From contig NZ_PPRC01000004.1 of NCBI RefSeq assembly GCF_002902565.1, positions 1-46,072 of the forward strand: a stretch of 46,072 nt of DNA, given 5' to 3'. Below the pieces are notes generated by a model, which did no database searches, was not told the origin of the DNA, and was given only the letters and a program-made list of their open reading frames with translations. This DNA comes from Staphylococcus petrasii. GTDB lineage: Bacteria > Bacillota > Bacilli > Staphylococcales > Staphylococcaceae. The translations under genes were made by a program, and so were the position numbers. Shown one piece after another: positions 11,339 through 23,982 of the stretch. Position 1 is the first letter of the stretch. Each line of letters opens with the position of its first letter.

Positions 11339-12142
11339 ATGCCAAACATCGTAGGTGTACAATTTCAAAAAGCCGGGAAATTGGAATACTATGCGCCTAA
11401 AGATTTAGACTTACAGAAAGACGACTGGGTCGTTGTCGAATCTAAGCGAGGCATTGAAATTGGTAATGTGCAATTTCCATCTAAAGAGGTGGACGAAGGG
11501 GATGTCGCATTACCTTTAAAAGAAATTATAAGAGTAGCCACTGAGGAAGATATCCAAACTTACTATCGTAATGAAGCGGATGCTGATGATGCATTAACTC
11601 TATGCAAAGAATTAGTGAAAGAACAACAATTAGATATGCGTTTAGTAAATTGTGAATATACGCTTGATAAATCTAAAGTGATATTCAACTTTACTGCAGA
11701 TGACCGTATCGACTTTCGAAAATTAGTTAAAGTTCTGGCACAAAATTTAAAAACACGTATCGAATTAAGACAAATTGGCGTGCGTGATGAAGCTAAATTA
11801 CTCGGAGGCATTGGTCCGTGTGGACGCTCATTATGTTGTTCTACATTTTTAGGGGACTTTGAGCCAGTGTCTATTAAAATGGCGAAAGATCAAAACTTAT
11901 CCCTTAATCCAACCAAAATTTCTGGTGCGTGTGGACGTTTGATGTGCTGTCTTAAATATGAAAATGATTTCTATGAAGAGGCAAGAGCGCAATTACCAGA
12001 TGTGGGCGACCAAGTGAAAACGCCAGAAGGCCAAGGCCGCGTAGTTGGTTTGAATATATTAGACATTTCAATGCAAGTTAAAATTGAAGGTCTTGAACAA
12101 CCGCTAGAGTATAAAATGGAAGAATTAAAAGCTTTAAATTAA
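11339..12142 (+). CDS. ricT: RicT (YaaT), PSP1-domain regulator of RNA processing
   Basis: A 267-residue PSP1 C-terminal domain protein. In Bacillus RicT forms the Y-complex with RicA and RicF, carries iron-sulfur clusters and stimulates RNase Y cleavage. Here the cysteines fall in two CGRxxCC motifs, at residues 161, 166, 167 (GPCGRSLCC) and 198, 203, 204 (GACGRLMCC), so cluster binding looks intact. The start is ATG one base after the holB stop. The ricA and ricF partners are not in this window. Confidence 0.93.
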   Translation: MPNIVGVQFQKAGKLEYYAPKDLDLQKDDWVVVESKRGIEIGNVQFPSKEVDEGDVALPLKEIIRVATEEDIQTYYRNEADADDALTLCKELVKEQQLDMRLVNCEYTLDKSKVIFNFTADDRIDFRKLVKVLAQNLKTRIELRQIGVRDEAKLLGGIGPCGRSLCCSTFLGDFEPVSIKMAKDQNLSLNPTKISGACGRLMCCLKYENDFYEEARAQLPDVGDQVKTPEGQGRVVGLNILDISMQVKIEGLEQPLEYKMEELKALN

Positions 12143-12158
12143 GGAAGGTGCGTCACGT

Positions 12159-12557
12159 TTGAATCGTAATGACTTATTTGAAAAAATAATTCAACTTGAA
12201 AGTAATGTATCACGTTTAAATGAAGAGATGACTGAGCTTAAATCGCTAACGATTGACCTTATAGAAGAGAATGTTGCGCTACAAGTTGAAAATGATAATT
12301 TAAAAACATTAATGGCAAAAAGTGAACAAGATTCTGAAGTGAACAAACCTGTTTATCCTACAACTCAGAACACGACAACTTCAAAAGAGAATGAAGAAGA
12401 CAAACGTTCTACTAAAAATGTGAAAAAACCATTACCAAGTAAAGATAATTTGGCTGTTTTATATAGTGAAGGTTTCCATATTTGTAATGGTGAATTGTTT
12501 GGTAAGCATCGTTTAGGTGAAGACTGCTTACTATGTTTAAACGTGTTAAATAGTTAA
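12159..12557 (+). CDS. yabA: replication initiation control protein YabA
   Basis: A 132-residue negative regulator of replication initiation that binds DnaA and the beta clamp. The N-terminal ~60 residues form a coiled coil ([18 protein letters not shown]). A variable Ser/Thr/Lys linker follows, then the C-terminal domain [21 protein letters not shown]. The zinc ligands are H107, C109, C123 and C126, all present. The start is TTG (12159) with AAGGAAGG 8-9 nt upstream; no better start exists. Confidence 0.93.
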   Translation: MNRNDLFEKIIQLESNVSRLNEEMTELKSLTIDLIEENVALQVENDNLKTLMAKSEQDSEVNKPVYPTTQNTTTSKENEEDKRSTKNVKKPLPSKDNLAVLYSEGFHICNGELFGKHRLGEDCLLCLNVLNS

Positions 12558-12612
12558 CAATGAATAAAATTTTAATACTGGATAAAGAGGTTTATGCCAG
12601 TTTTTAATAGAC

Positions 12613-12670
12613 AGAGATGGATTTCAACACGAGTTGATTTTATAGTGTGTTGTAAAGACATCTCTTTTTT
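12613..12670 (+). terminator. long-hairpin terminator after yabA
   Basis: AGAGATG (12613-12619) pairs with CATCTCT (12659-12665). The stem extends inward through TTTCAACAC against GTGTTGTAAA, with a small internal loop, and is followed by six T residues. It lies 12 bp before the trmN6 start codon, so some read-through or attenuation of trmN6-yazA-rsmI is possible. Confidence 0.75.
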
Positions 12671-12682
12671 AGGAGTAAATAT

Positions 12683-13408
12683 ATGCTGAAAGATCAAGAA
12701 AGATTGGATGAATTAATAAAAGAAGATTTAAAAATAATTCAAAATGATGATGTGTTTTCTTTTTCAACGGATGCGTTATTATTAGGGCATTTTACTGAAG
12801 TGAGAAAAAATGACAAGATTTTAGATTTGTGTGCAGGTAATGGCGTGATTTCCTTATTATTGTCTGCGAAAGGCACACAAATGATTGAAAGTGTTGAGAT
12901 TCAAGAGAAACTTGTAGATATGGCACGTCGTAGCTATGCGTACAATCAACTCGAGGATCGTTTAAAGATGCATCATTTGGATTTAAAAGAGGTATATCAC
13001 AATTTTAAGCCGTCACAATATACACTCGTCACTTGTAATCCCCCTTATTTTAAAGAAAATCAGCTCAATCAACATCAGAAAGAAGCGCATAAGATTGCGC
13101 GTCATGAGATTATGTGTACGTTAGAAGATTGCATGTTGGCTGCGCGTCATTTATTAAAACAAGGTGGCCGTTTAATGATGGTACATCGAGCGGATAGACT
13201 GATGGACGTCTTAACTGAAATGCGCAAGGTTAGTATTGAACCTAAAAAAGTAGTGTTTGTTTATAGTAAATTAAACAAATCAGCGGTGACGATTGTGGTG
13301 GAAGGACGTATGAATGGTAAACCAGGTCTAGAAATTGCGCCTCCTTTCTACATCTATAATAGTGATGGGGAATATAGCGAAGAAATGAGAGAAGTGTATT
13401 ATGGATAA
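12683..13408 (+). CDS. trmN6: tRNA1(Val) (adenine(37)-N6)-methyltransferase-type protein (YabB)
   Basis: A 241-residue class I SAM-dependent methyltransferase of the TrmN6/YfiC family. The SAM motif LDLCAGNGVISLLL is near 49-62. The adenine-N6 catalytic motif NPPY is at 119-122. The early FSFSTDALLLGHF is typical of the family. The start is ATG with AGGAG 7 nt upstream. The 3' end overlaps yazA by 8 bp, so translation is probably coupled. Confidence 0.88.
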   Translation: MLKDQERLDELIKEDLKIIQNDDVFSFSTDALLLGHFTEVRKNDKILDLCAGNGVISLLLSAKGTQMIESVEIQEKLVDMARRSYAYNQLEDRLKMHHLDLKEVYHNFKPSQYTLVTCNPPYFKENQLNQHQKEAHKIARHEIMCTLEDCMLAARHLLKQGGRLMMVHRADRLMDVLTEMRKVSIEPKKVVFVYSKLNKSAVTIVVEGRMNGKPGLEIAPPFYIYNSDGEYSEEMREVYYG

Positions 13409-13688
13409 CCATTACGTCTATATTGTAAAATGTAAAGATAATAGTTTATATACTGGGTATGCCAAGGATGTTAATGCGCGTGTAGCGACTCATAATGCTG
13501 GAAAAGGGGCCAAATATACTAAAACAAGACGTCCGGTAGAGTTAGTTTATCAAGAAACGTACACTTCGAAATCAGAAGCCATGCGAAGAGAGTACGAAAT
13601 AAAGACCTTCACAAGACAACAAAAATTAAAATTAATTGAGGAGAATGCAGATGGCGACTTTATATTTAGTAGGCACGCCGATAGGTAA
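13401..13688 (+). CDS. yazA: GIY-YIG nuclease-fold protein YazA (UPF0213)
   Basis: A 95-residue single-domain GIY-YIG protein. The signature YVYIVKC...LYTGYA is at ~5-21, and ARVATHNAGKGAKYTKTRRPVELVY contains the conserved Arg. The glutamate is in REYEIKTF. Its cellular substrate is unknown. The last ~12 residues (after KLIEEN) are read out of frame through the start of rsmI, and I recall the S. aureus protein as shorter, so a stop codon seems to have been lost here. Confidence 0.88.
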   Translation: MDNHYVYIVKCKDNSLYTGYAKDVNARVATHNAGKGAKYTKTRRPVELVYQETYTSKSEAMRREYEIKTFTRQQKLKLIEENADGDFIFSRHADR

Positions 13689-14490
13689 TTTAGGTGATAT
13701 TACATTTCGAGCGATAGAAACGTTAAAAAGTGTAGATTTTATAGCATGTGAAGATACAAGAGTAACGAAAAAGTTATGTCATCATTATGATATTCAAACG
13801 CCATTAAAATCGTATCATGAACATAATAAAGAGCAACAAACAGCTTATTTAATCAATTTATTGAATGAAGGAAATGATATTGCTTTAGTATCAGATGCGG
13901 GTTTGCCATTAATCAGTGATCCGGGTTATGAATTGGTCGTTGAAGCACATCAACACGATATTGCAGTGGAAACAGTTCCCGGTCCTAACGCAGGGTTAAC
14001 AGCACTTATGGCTAGTGGTCTACCGTCATTTACGTATACGTTCTTAGGCTTTTTACCACGTAAGGAAAAAGAAAAAATAGATGTCCTACAAGAAAGAATG
14101 TATCAAGATAGTACGTTAATTATTTATGAATCACCATTTAGAGTAATAGAAACGTTAAAAGCGATTATTAAAGTAGATGCTTCAAGACGTGTAGCAGTAG
14201 GACGAGAGCTAACGAAGAAGTTTGAACAAATTGTTATGCAAGAAGCGGAAGCATTACTCGATGCTTTTGAAAAAGAAAAGATTCCCCAAAAAGGTGAGTT
14301 TGTCATTCTTATAGAAGGTGCGAAACCACTTGAAACTGAACAGTGGTTTGAGTCATTGTCTATTGAAGAACATGTAGACCATTATATTGCTGAACAGAAT
14401 TTGAAACCTAAAAAAGCGATTAAGTTAGTAGCTGAAGACCGTCATATGAAGACGGGCGAAGTGTATGACATTTATCATGAAATTAAATAA
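13651..14490 (+). CDS. rsmI: 16S rRNA (cytidine(1402)-2'-O)-methyltransferase
   Basis: A 279-residue tetrapyrrole-methylase-fold enzyme that methylates the ribose of C1402 in the ribosomal P site. Motifs are LVGTPIGNLGDITFRA at the N-terminus, CEDTR, LVSDAGLPLISDPG, and PGPNAGLTALMASGLP for SAM binding. I chose ATG at 13651, with GAGGAG 7 nt upstream. The TTG at 13636 lies before that site and would add five residues not seen in relatives. It overlaps yazA by 38 bp. Confidence 0.95.
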   Translation: MATLYLVGTPIGNLGDITFRAIETLKSVDFIACEDTRVTKKLCHHYDIQTPLKSYHEHNKEQQTAYLINLLNEGNDIALVSDAGLPLISDPGYELVVEAHQHDIAVETVPGPNAGLTALMASGLPSFTYTFLGFLPRKEKEKIDVLQERMYQDSTLIIYESPFRVIETLKAIIKVDASRRVAVGRELTKKFEQIVMQEAEALLDAFEKEKIPQKGEFVILIEGAKPLETEQWFESLSIEEHVDHYIAEQNLKPKKAIKLVAEDRHMKTGEVYDIYHEIK

Positions 14491-14602
14491 CTTTGTGGTG
14501 TAAAAGTCGGGGCAAGAGGGACAGTCATTTTCAAAAAATAGACCTTTAAAACGGCTTGAAATACTCCATAATATAATCAATTTGTGGTAATGTTAATAAG
14601 AT

Positions 14603-14633
14603 ACGACAATAAATTTAATATATGCGTTATAAT
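14603..14633 (+). promoter_or_regulatory. possible promoter of metG
   Basis: A perfect TATAAT lies at 14628-14633. The best -35 is ACGACA (14603-14608), with a long spacer of 19 bp. The leader of ~85 nt holds a perfect small hairpin at 14686-14701 (ACATTA/TAATGT), 10 bp before the purine-rich ribosome binding site. I see no T-box signature in it. Confidence 0.4.
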
Positions 14634-14698
14634 TAAAATGTAACGAAAAACATTAACTTATAAGTCTTTAACGTGGGCTTACATGACATTATAAATAA

Positions 14699-16702
<2,004 letters not shown>

Positions 16703-16734
16703 AACGAGCTTATCGATAAAATATAAAGAGGTTA

Positions 16735-16760
16735 GGGCATAAAGATAATGTCTTTTGCCC
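16735..16760. repeat. hairpin flanked by CCAGACCTTG, dispersed repeat trace
   Basis: GGGCA and AAAGA (16735-16745, with one bulge) pair with TCTTT and TGCCC (16751-16760). It is followed by CAGACCTTG. TTTTG(C/T)CCAGACCTTG recurs at the right edge of the hpt-ftsH repeat element (about 37045-37060), so this is probably a truncated copy of the same dispersed staphylococcal repeat. Confidence 0.5.
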
Positions 16761-16786
16761 AGACCTTGAACGTTAGGAGAGATAGA

Positions 16787-17560
16787 ATGTTAATCGATAC
16801 ACATGTTCACTTAAATGATGAGCAATATAATGAAGATTTAGAAGAAGTTATTTCTCGCGCTAGAGAAGCAGGTGTAGATCGCATGTTTGTGGTTGGATTT
16901 GATACGCCTACTATTGAACGTGCGATGGAATTAATCGATAAATATGACTTTATTTATGGTATTATCGGTTGGCATCCAGTTGATGCAATTGATTTCACTG
17001 AAGAACGCCTTGAGTGGATTGAACAATTAGCACAGCATCCTAAGATTATTGGTATTGGCGAAATGGGTCTTGATTATCATTGGGATAAATCGCCTGCCGA
17101 TGTTCAAAAAGAAGTATTTAGAAAGCAAATTGCACTCGCTAAAAGAGTGAAATTACCTATTATTATCCATAATCGTGAAGCGACTCAAGACTGCGTAGAT
17201 ATTTTAATGGAAGAACATGCTGAAGAAGTTGGAGGCATTATGCACAGCTTTAGCGGTTCTCCTGAAATTGCAGATGTAGTCATTAATAAATTGAATTTCT
17301 ACGTATCTTTAGGCGGTCCAGTGACATTCAAGAATGCTAAGCAACCGAAAGAAGTTGCTAAGCATGTGCCGATGGATAGATTGCTTGTAGAAACAGATGC
17401 GCCTTATTTATCGCCACATCCTTATAGAGGTAAACGTAATGAACCTGAAAGAGTGACACTCGTTGCTCAACAAATTGCTGAATTACGTGGTATGACATAC
17501 GAAGAAGTATGCCGTCAAACGACTGAGAATGCGGAACGATTATTTAATTTAAATCAATAA
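16787..17560 (+). CDS. tatD: TatD-family metal-dependent deoxyribonuclease
   Basis: A 257-residue TIM-barrel hydrolase (YabD). The metal ligands are visible: DTHVHLN (His 6, His 8), GEMGLDYH, IIHNREA, HSFSG and VETDAPYLSP. The family has 3'-5' exonuclease activity on DNA; the exact role in staphylococci is unclear. I chose ATG at 16787 because TTAGGAGA lies 6 nt upstream. The ATG at 16748 lies inside the preceding hairpin and would add a leader not seen in relatives. Confidence 0.94.
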   Translation: MLIDTHVHLNDEQYNEDLEEVISRAREAGVDRMFVVGFDTPTIERAMELIDKYDFIYGIIGWHPVDAIDFTEERLEWIEQLAQHPKIIGIGEMGLDYHWDKSPADVQKEVFRKQIALAKRVKLPIIIHNREATQDCVDILMEEHAEEVGGIMHSFSGSPEIADVVINKLNFYVSLGGPVTFKNAKQPKEVAKHVPMDRLLVETDAPYLSPHPYRGKRNEPERVTLVAQQIAELRGMTYEEVCRQTTENAERLFNLNQ

Positions 17561-17567
17561 ATTGCTG

Positions 17568-17652
17568 TGAGAAAGATGTTGAACAAGTGATGTCGTGGTA
17601 TCATTTTATGAGGAAATCACGATATAAATGCCAGCATCTTTCTCATTTTTTA
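17568..17652 (+). terminator. large branched terminator after tatD
   Basis: TGAGAAAGATG (17568-17578) pairs perfectly with CATCTTTCTCA (17635-17645) and is followed by TTTTT. The 56-nt interior has its own stem, TCGTG (17593-17597) with CACGA (17618-17622). It ends the metG-tatD transcript. Confidence 0.8.
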
Positions 17653-17706
17653 TTTTTGAAAAGTTAAAACAATAACGAATAGCTTGAAAGGTAATGATAA
17701 TCAATT

Positions 17707-18255
17707 ATGAAGATAAATGAATTTATCGTAGTAGAAGGCAGAGACGATACGGAACGTGTTAAGTCAGCAGTGGAATGTGACACTATTGAAACGAATGGTA
17801 GCGCAATAAACAAGGAAACACTAGCTGTTATTCAAAATGCACAAGAAACGCGAGGCGTGATTGTGTTAACGGACCCTGATTTTCCGGGAGATAAAATTAG
17901 AAATACTATCACTGAACATGTTAAAGGTGTTAAACATGCATATATTGACCGTGAAAAAGCTAAAAATAAACGAGGGAAGATTGGCATAGAACATGCACAT
18001 CCAGAGGATATTAAAGAAGCACTCATGCATGTCAGTTCGCCGTTTGAAGAAGCGGAAGAAACAATAGATAAAAGTGTACTCATCGATTTAGGATTGATTA
18101 TCGGCAAAGATGCGAGACGTAAAAGAGAAATATTAGGTCAAAAACTGCATATCGGACATTCCAATGGCAAACAATTACTAAAAAAACTTAATGCATTCGG
18201 CTATACTGAAAGGGATGTACGTGAAGCTTTATCAATGGATAAGGAGAGTGAATAA
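17707..18255 (+). CDS. rnmV: ribonuclease M5
   Basis: A 182-residue Toprim-domain nuclease that makes the final cuts in 5S rRNA maturation, usually with ribosomal protein L18. The Toprim motifs VVEGRDDTERV (glutamate) and LTDPDFPGDKIR (DxD) are intact. The window is bounded by 5S genes, its substrate. It ends 3 bp before rsmA, so the two rRNA-maturation genes are co-transcribed. The start is ATG; the purine-rich GAAAGG is rather far upstream. Confidence 0.95.
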   Translation: MKINEFIVVEGRDDTERVKSAVECDTIETNGSAINKETLAVIQNAQETRGVIVLTDPDFPGDKIRNTITEHVKGVKHAYIDREKAKNKRGKIGIEHAHPEDIKEALMHVSSPFEEAEETIDKSVLIDLGLIIGKDARRKREILGQKLHIGHSNGKQLLKKLNAFGYTERDVREALSMDKESE

Positions 18256-18258
18256 AAG

Positions 18259-19149
18259 GTGGAAAGAAAAGATATCGCAACGCCTTCTCGAACGAAAGAA
18301 TTATTAAATCAATATGGTTTTAATTTCAAAAAAAGTTTAGGACAAAACTTTTTAATAGATGTGAACATTATTCATAAAATTATTGATGCAAGTCAAATCG
18401 ATAAATCAACTGGTGTAATTGAAGTAGGACCAGGTATGGGATCGTTAACTGAACAATTGGCTAAACATGCGAAAAAGGTAATGTCGTTTGAAATCGATCA
18501 ACGTTTAATTCCTGTACTTAAAGATACACTTGCGCCGTATGACAATGTAACCATCATCAATGAAGACATTTTAAAAGCGGATATAGCTAAAGCAGTGGAA
18601 ACACATTTGAATGACTGCGACAAAATTATGGTTGTAGCTAATTTACCATATTATATTACAACGCCTATCTTGCTGAATTTAATGCAACAAGACATTCCTA
18701 TTGATGGTTATGTTGTTATGATGCAAAAAGAAGTGGGCGAACGTTTGAATGCTGAAGTGGGCACAAAAGCGTATGGCTCTTTATCTATCGTTACTCAATA
18801 TTATACAGAAACAAGCAAAGTATTAACTGTGCCGAAATCTGTCTTTATGCCACCACCAAACGTGGATTCTATTGTAGTGAAATTAATGCAACGAGAAACG
18901 CCACTCGTTAAAGTGGACGATGAACAAGCCTTCTTTAAACTTGCTAAGGCAGCATTTGCTCAACGACGTAAAACTATCAATAATAACTATCAGAACTTCT
19001 TTAAAGATGGTAAAAAATTTAAAGAAAGTATCTCAAAATGGCTTGAACAAGCAGAATTTGATCCTAAACGACGTGGTGAAACGCTTTCGATACAAGATTT
19101 TGCACGTTTGTATGAAGAAAAGAAAAATTTCCCAGAATTAGAAAATTAA
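18259..19149 (+). CDS. rsmA: 16S rRNA (adenine(1518)/(1519)-N6)-dimethyltransferase
   Basis: A 296-residue KsgA enzyme that dimethylates two adenines at the 3' end of 16S rRNA during 30S assembly. Motifs are [11 protein letters not shown], the SAM site [25 protein letters not shown] (the catalytic NLPY) and [13 protein letters not shown]. The start is GTG (18259); AAGGAG at 18241 lies within the rnmV 3' end. Confidence 0.97.
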   Translation: MERKDIATPSRTKELLNQYGFNFKKSLGQNFLIDVNIIHKIIDASQIDKSTGVIEVGPGMGSLTEQLAKHAKKVMSFEIDQRLIPVLKDTLAPYDNVTIINEDILKADIAKAVETHLNDCDKIMVVANLPYYITTPILLNLMQQDIPIDGYVVMMQKEVGERLNAEVGTKAYGSLSIVTQYYTETSKVLTVPKSVFMPPPNVDSIVVKLMQRETPLVKVDDEQAFFKLAKAAFAQRRKTINNNYQNFFKDGKKFKESISKWLEQAEFDPKRRGETLSIQDFARLYEEKKNFPELEN

Positions 19150-19153
19150 ATTG

Positions 19154-19223
19154 TTGACAAAGTTCTTTTACACTGATAAAATTTAAATTTTATTTGACAA
19201 ATCGCTATAAAATGTGGTATTAT
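19154..19223 (+). promoter_or_regulatory. two tandem sigma-A promoters for veg
   Basis: P1: TTGACA (19154-19159), 17 bp, TAAAAT (19177-19182). P2: TTGACA (19194-19199), 18 bp, TATTAT (19218-19223). Both have a perfect -35, consistent with the very strong veg promoter known in Bacillus. Confidence 0.75.
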
Positions 19224-19248
19224 GTAACTTGTAGCGAGGTGGAGCAAT

Positions 19249-19512
19249 ATGCCAAAATCAATTTTGGACATCAAAAATTCTATTGATTGTCATTTAGGAA
19301 ATCGTATTGTACTAAAAGCCAACGGGGGTCGTAAAAAAACAATTGAACGTTGTGGTGTGTTAAAAGAAACATATCCTTCAGTATTCATTGTTGAATTAGA
19401 CCAAGATAAGCATAATTTTGAAAGAGTTTCGTATACATATACGGATGTTCTTACAGAGAACGTACAAGTTTCATTTGAAGAGGATAATCATCAAGAAGCA
19501 GTTGCACACTAA
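19249..19512 (+). CDS. veg: Veg protein
   Basis: An 87-residue conserved small protein (DUF1021), highly expressed in Bacilli; in B. subtilis it is linked to biofilm gene control. The sequence [19 protein letters not shown] and the core [11 protein letters not shown]-like stretch are diagnostic. The start is ATG with AGGTGGAG upstream. It has its own promoters and terminator, so it is a single-gene unit. Confidence 0.95.
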   Translation: MPKSILDIKNSIDCHLGNRIVLKANGGRKKTIERCGVLKETYPSVFIVELDQDKHNFERVSYTYTDVLTENVQVSFEEDNHQEAVAH

Positions 19513-19571
19513 TTTGAACATATAAATATAGAGTAGTTCGATGTTATGCAAACTCTATAATAAAAATGATT

Positions 19572-19607
19572 GAGTATTGGGCTTAAATTGAGTTCAATGC
19601 TCTTTTT
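19572..19607 (+). terminator. terminator after veg
   Basis: GAGTATTG (19572-19579) pairs with CAATGCTC (19595-19602) with one T-G pair and further weak inner pairs, followed by a T run. The remaining ~230 bp up to ispE is very AT-rich and shows no gene; the ispE promoter must lie in it but no -35/-10 pair is convincing. Confidence 0.75.
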
Positions 19608-19835
19608 CATTATGGCCGCTTTTAAAAAAAGAATAAAAATTTCTAAAGACTATTTTTACATATTTTTTACATAATATTTATATTAATATTGTCGTTCATC
19701 TTAAAAAACGGATATTAGGAGATTTTAAAATAGCTTTCATTAAGATTTTACATAAATTTACGGTGTATCTATCAAATATTTTAAGTCTTTATGTTAAAAT
19801 CATCTTATTACTATTGATGAAGAGAGGGCGGAAAA

Positions 19836-20684
19836 ATGATATATGAAACGGCACCTGCCAAGATAAATTTGACGCTCGATACACTTTTCAAAAGAGATGA
19901 TGGATATCATGAAATTGCGATGGTCATGACAACTGTGGATTTAAATGATCGCCTTTCTTTTCAAAAAAGAAATGATAAAAAAATTGTTGTAGATATAGAG
20001 CATAATTATGTTCCAAATGATCATAAAAATCTTGCTTATCGGGCTGCAAAATTGATGATGGAGACCTATGATTTAAATCAAGGTGTGACCATTACGATTG
20101 ATAAAGATATTCCAGTGTCAGCTGGGTTAGCAGGAGGTTCTGCTGATGCTGCTGCTACAATGCGAGGCATGAACCGTTTATATAATCTGAATAGACCGTT
20201 AGAGGAATTAAGTGAATTAGGTATACAAATTGGTACAGATATTCCATTTTGCATATATAATAAAACTGCTATATGCACTGGTAGAGGAGAAAAAATTACG
20301 TTTTTAAATAAGCCGCCATCCGCGTGGGTGGTCTTAGCTAAACCTAATTTAGGGATATCTTCACCAGATATATTTAAAGCACTTAATTTAAATTATGCGC
20401 ATCATGTACATACGAAGATGTGTGAGGAAGCGATTAATAATGGCGATTATCAAAGGTTATGCCAAAGCTTATCTAATCGTTTAGAGCCAGTTTCAATGTC
20501 ATTGCATCCTGAAATTGAAAAGATAAAAAATAATATGTTGCAATGTGGTGCAGATGGCGCACTTATGAGCGGAAGTGGGCCTACCGTTTATGGCCTTGCA
20601 CAAAAAGAAAGTCAAGCGAAGAAAGTTTATAATGCAGTCAACGGCTGTTGTAATGAAGTATATTTAGTTAGATTATTAGGATAG
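19836..20684 (+). CDS. ispE: 4-diphosphocytidyl-2-C-methyl-D-erythritol kinase-like protein
   Basis: A 282-residue GHMP kinase matching IspE (ipk). The ATP-binding motif [15 protein letters not shown] is at ~93-107, and the N-terminal [10 protein letters not shown] and C-terminal [11 protein letters not shown] motifs are intact. In most bacteria IspE acts in the MEP isoprenoid pathway. Staphylococci make isoprenoids by the mevalonate route, so the substrate here is uncertain (established knowledge, not visible in the sequence). It precedes purR by 13 bp. Confidence 0.92.
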   Translation: MIYETAPAKINLTLDTLFKRDDGYHEIAMVMTTVDLNDRLSFQKRNDKKIVVDIEHNYVPNDHKNLAYRAAKLMMETYDLNQGVTITIDKDIPVSAGLAGGSADAAATMRGMNRLYNLNRPLEELSELGIQIGTDIPFCIYNKTAICTGRGEKITFLNKPPSAWVVLAKPNLGISSPDIFKALNLNYAHHVHTKMCEEAINNGDYQRLCQSLSNRLEPVSMSLHPEIEKIKNNMLQCGADGALMSGSGPTVYGLAQKESQAKKVYNAVNGCCNEVYLVRLLG

Positions 20685-20697
20685 AAGGGTTGGACTT

Positions 20698-21522
20698 ATG
20701 AGGTATAAAAGAAGCGAACGTATCGTCTTTATGACACAATATTTAATGAATCACCCAAATCAGTTAATACCTTTAACATTTTTCGTGAAAAAATTTAAAC
20801 AAGCAAAGTCCTCAATTAGTGAAGACGTTCAAATTATTAAAAACACGTTCCAAAAAGAAAAATTAGGAACTGTGATTACAACTGCTGGCGCAAGCGGTGG
20901 GGTAACGTATAAACCAATGATGAGTAAAGAGGAAGCGAAAGAAATCATTGATGAAATCATCGCTTTATTACAAGAGAAAGAGCGTTTATTACCAGGCGGT
21001 TATTTATTCTTATCTGACTTAGTTGGCAATCCTTCTTTATTAAATAAAGTAGGTAAATTAATTGCCAGTATTTATATGGATGAGAAGTTAGATGCTGTCG
21101 TGACGATTGCCACAAAAGGTATATCGCTTGCCAATGCAGTAGCTAACGTATTAAATTTACCAGTAGTGGTAATTAGAAAAGACAATAAAGTAACAGAGGG
21201 TTCTACTGTTTCTATTAATTATGTTTCAGGATCATCTCGTAAAATTGAAACAATGGTTCTATCTAAACGTACATTAGCTGAAAATTCTAACGTACTTGTG
21301 GTAGATGATTTTATGAGAGCAGGTGGTTCAATAAATGGCGTTATGAATCTTATGAATGAGTTTAAAGCCGAAGTAAAAGGGGTATCTGTACTTGTAGAAT
21401 CAAAAGAAGTTAAACAAAGATTGATTGAGGATTATACTTCTTTAGTCAAATTATCAGATGTTGATGAATATAATCAGGAATTTAAAGTAGAACCTGGCAA
21501 CAGTTTGTCTAAATTTTCGTAA
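20698..21522 (+). CDS. purR: purine operon repressor PurR
   Basis: A 274-residue repressor with an N-terminal winged helix (~1-75, [12 protein letters not shown]) and a phosphoribosyltransferase-like effector domain that binds PRPP. The PRPP loop [12 protein letters not shown] is intact. It represses purine synthesis when PRPP is low. The start is ATG with AGAAGGG about 10 nt upstream. It leads into ridA (16 bp gap), as in Bacillus. Confidence 0.96.
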   Translation: MRYKRSERIVFMTQYLMNHPNQLIPLTFFVKKFKQAKSSISEDVQIIKNTFQKEKLGTVITTAGASGGVTYKPMMSKEEAKEIIDEIIALLQEKERLLPGGYLFLSDLVGNPSLLNKVGKLIASIYMDEKLDAVVTIATKGISLANAVANVLNLPVVVIRKDNKVTEGSTVSINYVSGSSRKIETMVLSKRTLAENSNVLVVDDFMRAGGSINGVMNLMNEFKAEVKGVSVLVESKEVKQRLIEDYTSLVKLSDVDEYNQEFKVEPGNSLSKFS

Positions 21523-21538
21523 AAGGAGTTTTTACAGC

Positions 21539-21919
21539 ATGAAAACAATTAATACAAATAAAGCACCGGAAGCTTTAGGACCATATTCACATGCAATGGT
21601 TGTGAACAATTTAGTATTTACATCAGGACAAATCCCATTAGATGCTGAAGGGAATATTGTTAGCGATGATGTAAAAGAACAAACAAAACAAGTACTTGAG
21701 AACTTATCTGTTGTACTTGAAGAAGCAGGTTCAGATTTAGAATCTGTAGTAAAAGCAACTATCTTTATTTCTGACATGAATGAATTTCAACAAATAAACG
21801 AAGTTTATGGAAGTTATTTCAGTGAACATCAACCAGCACGTAGTTGTGTTGAAGTTGCACGCTTACCAAAAGACGTTAAAGTTGAAATTGAAGTAGTAGC
21901 TAAAGTTAAAGGATTATAA
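21539..21919 (+). CDS. ridA: RidA/YabJ enamine-imine deaminase
   Basis: A 126-residue trimeric RidA protein that hydrolyses reactive enamines and imines made by PLP enzymes. Family motifs are [20 protein letters not shown], and [17 protein letters not shown], which contains the catalytic Arg-equivalent region (ARSCVEV). The start is ATG with AAAGGAG upstream. In S. aureus it is co-transcribed with spoVG under SigB; I could not find a clear SigB promoter here. Confidence 0.96.
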   Translation: MKTINTNKAPEALGPYSHAMVVNNLVFTSGQIPLDAEGNIVSDDVKEQTKQVLENLSVVLEEAGSDLESVVKATIFISDMNEFQQINEVYGSYFSEHQPARSCVEVARLPKDVKVEIEVVAKVKGL

Positions 21920-21985
21920 TTTTCTTAATTAAAAAATTGTCAAGCTTCTAACCAATCAAAGATATATACTAGGGGGGCTCACTGC

Positions 21986-22288
21986 ATGAAAGTGACAGAT
22001 GTTAGACTTAGAAAAATACAAACAGATGGCAGAATGAAAGCACTTGTTTCAATTACACTTGATGAAGCGTTTGTAATCCATGATTTACGCGTAATTGAAG
22101 GTAACTCAGGTCTTTTCGTTGCTATGCCAAGTAAACGTACACCAGATGGTGAATTCCGTGATATCGCGCATCCAATCAACTCTGATATGAGACAAGAGAT
22201 TCAAGATGCCGTTATGAAAGTATATGACGAAACAGATGAAGTGATTCCTGATAAAAATGCTTCATCAGAAGAATCAGACGAAGCTTAA
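21986..22288 (+). CDS. spoVG: SpoVG regulator
   Basis: A 100-residue site-specific nucleic-acid-binding regulator. In staphylococci it controls capsule, virulence and resistance genes despite the absence of sporulation. The sequence starts [20 protein letters not shown], and the C-terminus is acidic. The start is ATG with GGGGGG about 10 nt upstream. It is followed by a strong terminator. Confidence 0.97.
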   Translation: MKVTDVRLRKIQTDGRMKALVSITLDEAFVIHDLRVIEGNSGLFVAMPSKRTPDGEFRDIAHPINSDMRQEIQDAVMKVYDETDEVIPDKNASSEESDEA

Positions 22289-22307
22289 TCAAATATATAA
22301 ATTTTCT

Positions 22308-22344
22308 ACAGGTTCAGCGCATGTTTTGTTGAACCTGTTTTTTT
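22308..22344 (+). terminator. terminator after spoVG
   Basis: ACAGGTTCA (22308-22316) pairs perfectly with TGAACCTGT (22330-22338), followed by seven T residues. Confidence 0.9.
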
Positions 22345-22447
22345 ATGACAAGATTAGCGAAAACAAAGAGGTTTCAGAGATGGAAACGAAAGTTAAGAAT
22401 ATGAAAAATTCTTTTTTATTAAATCAGGTTTCTGGCTGTCTCCTATA

Positions 22448-22477
22448 TTGAAACTCGAAGTTGAGTTAAATTATAAT
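22448..22477 (+). promoter_or_regulatory. sigma-A promoter of glmU
   Basis: TTGAAA (22448-22453) and TATAAT (22472-22477) have an 18-bp spacer and lie 38 bp before the glmU start codon. GGAGG precedes that ATG. Confidence 0.65.
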
Positions 22478-22485
22478 AACTATGA

Positions 22486-23871
<1,386 letters not shown>

Positions 23872-23982
23872 TTTTTTAATAATATAAAGAACTTCTTTTT
23901 TTAGTTTTTTTGTTGAACATAGTAAAAGTTATTGATTTTTTATATAATAAGAGTGTCTAAGTAAAAAATTGGAGGACTATAA

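Noticed and set aside
21400-21538. A SigB promoter for ridA-spoVG, expected from S. aureus.
   Set aside because: I found no acceptable GTTTAA/GGGTAT pair at proper spacing upstream of ridA; the site may be degenerate or lie elsewhere.
22257-22451. A 64-codon plus-strand frame after spoVG.
   Set aside because: It begins inside spoVG, runs through a strong terminator hairpin and ends in the glmU promoter; it has no binding site.
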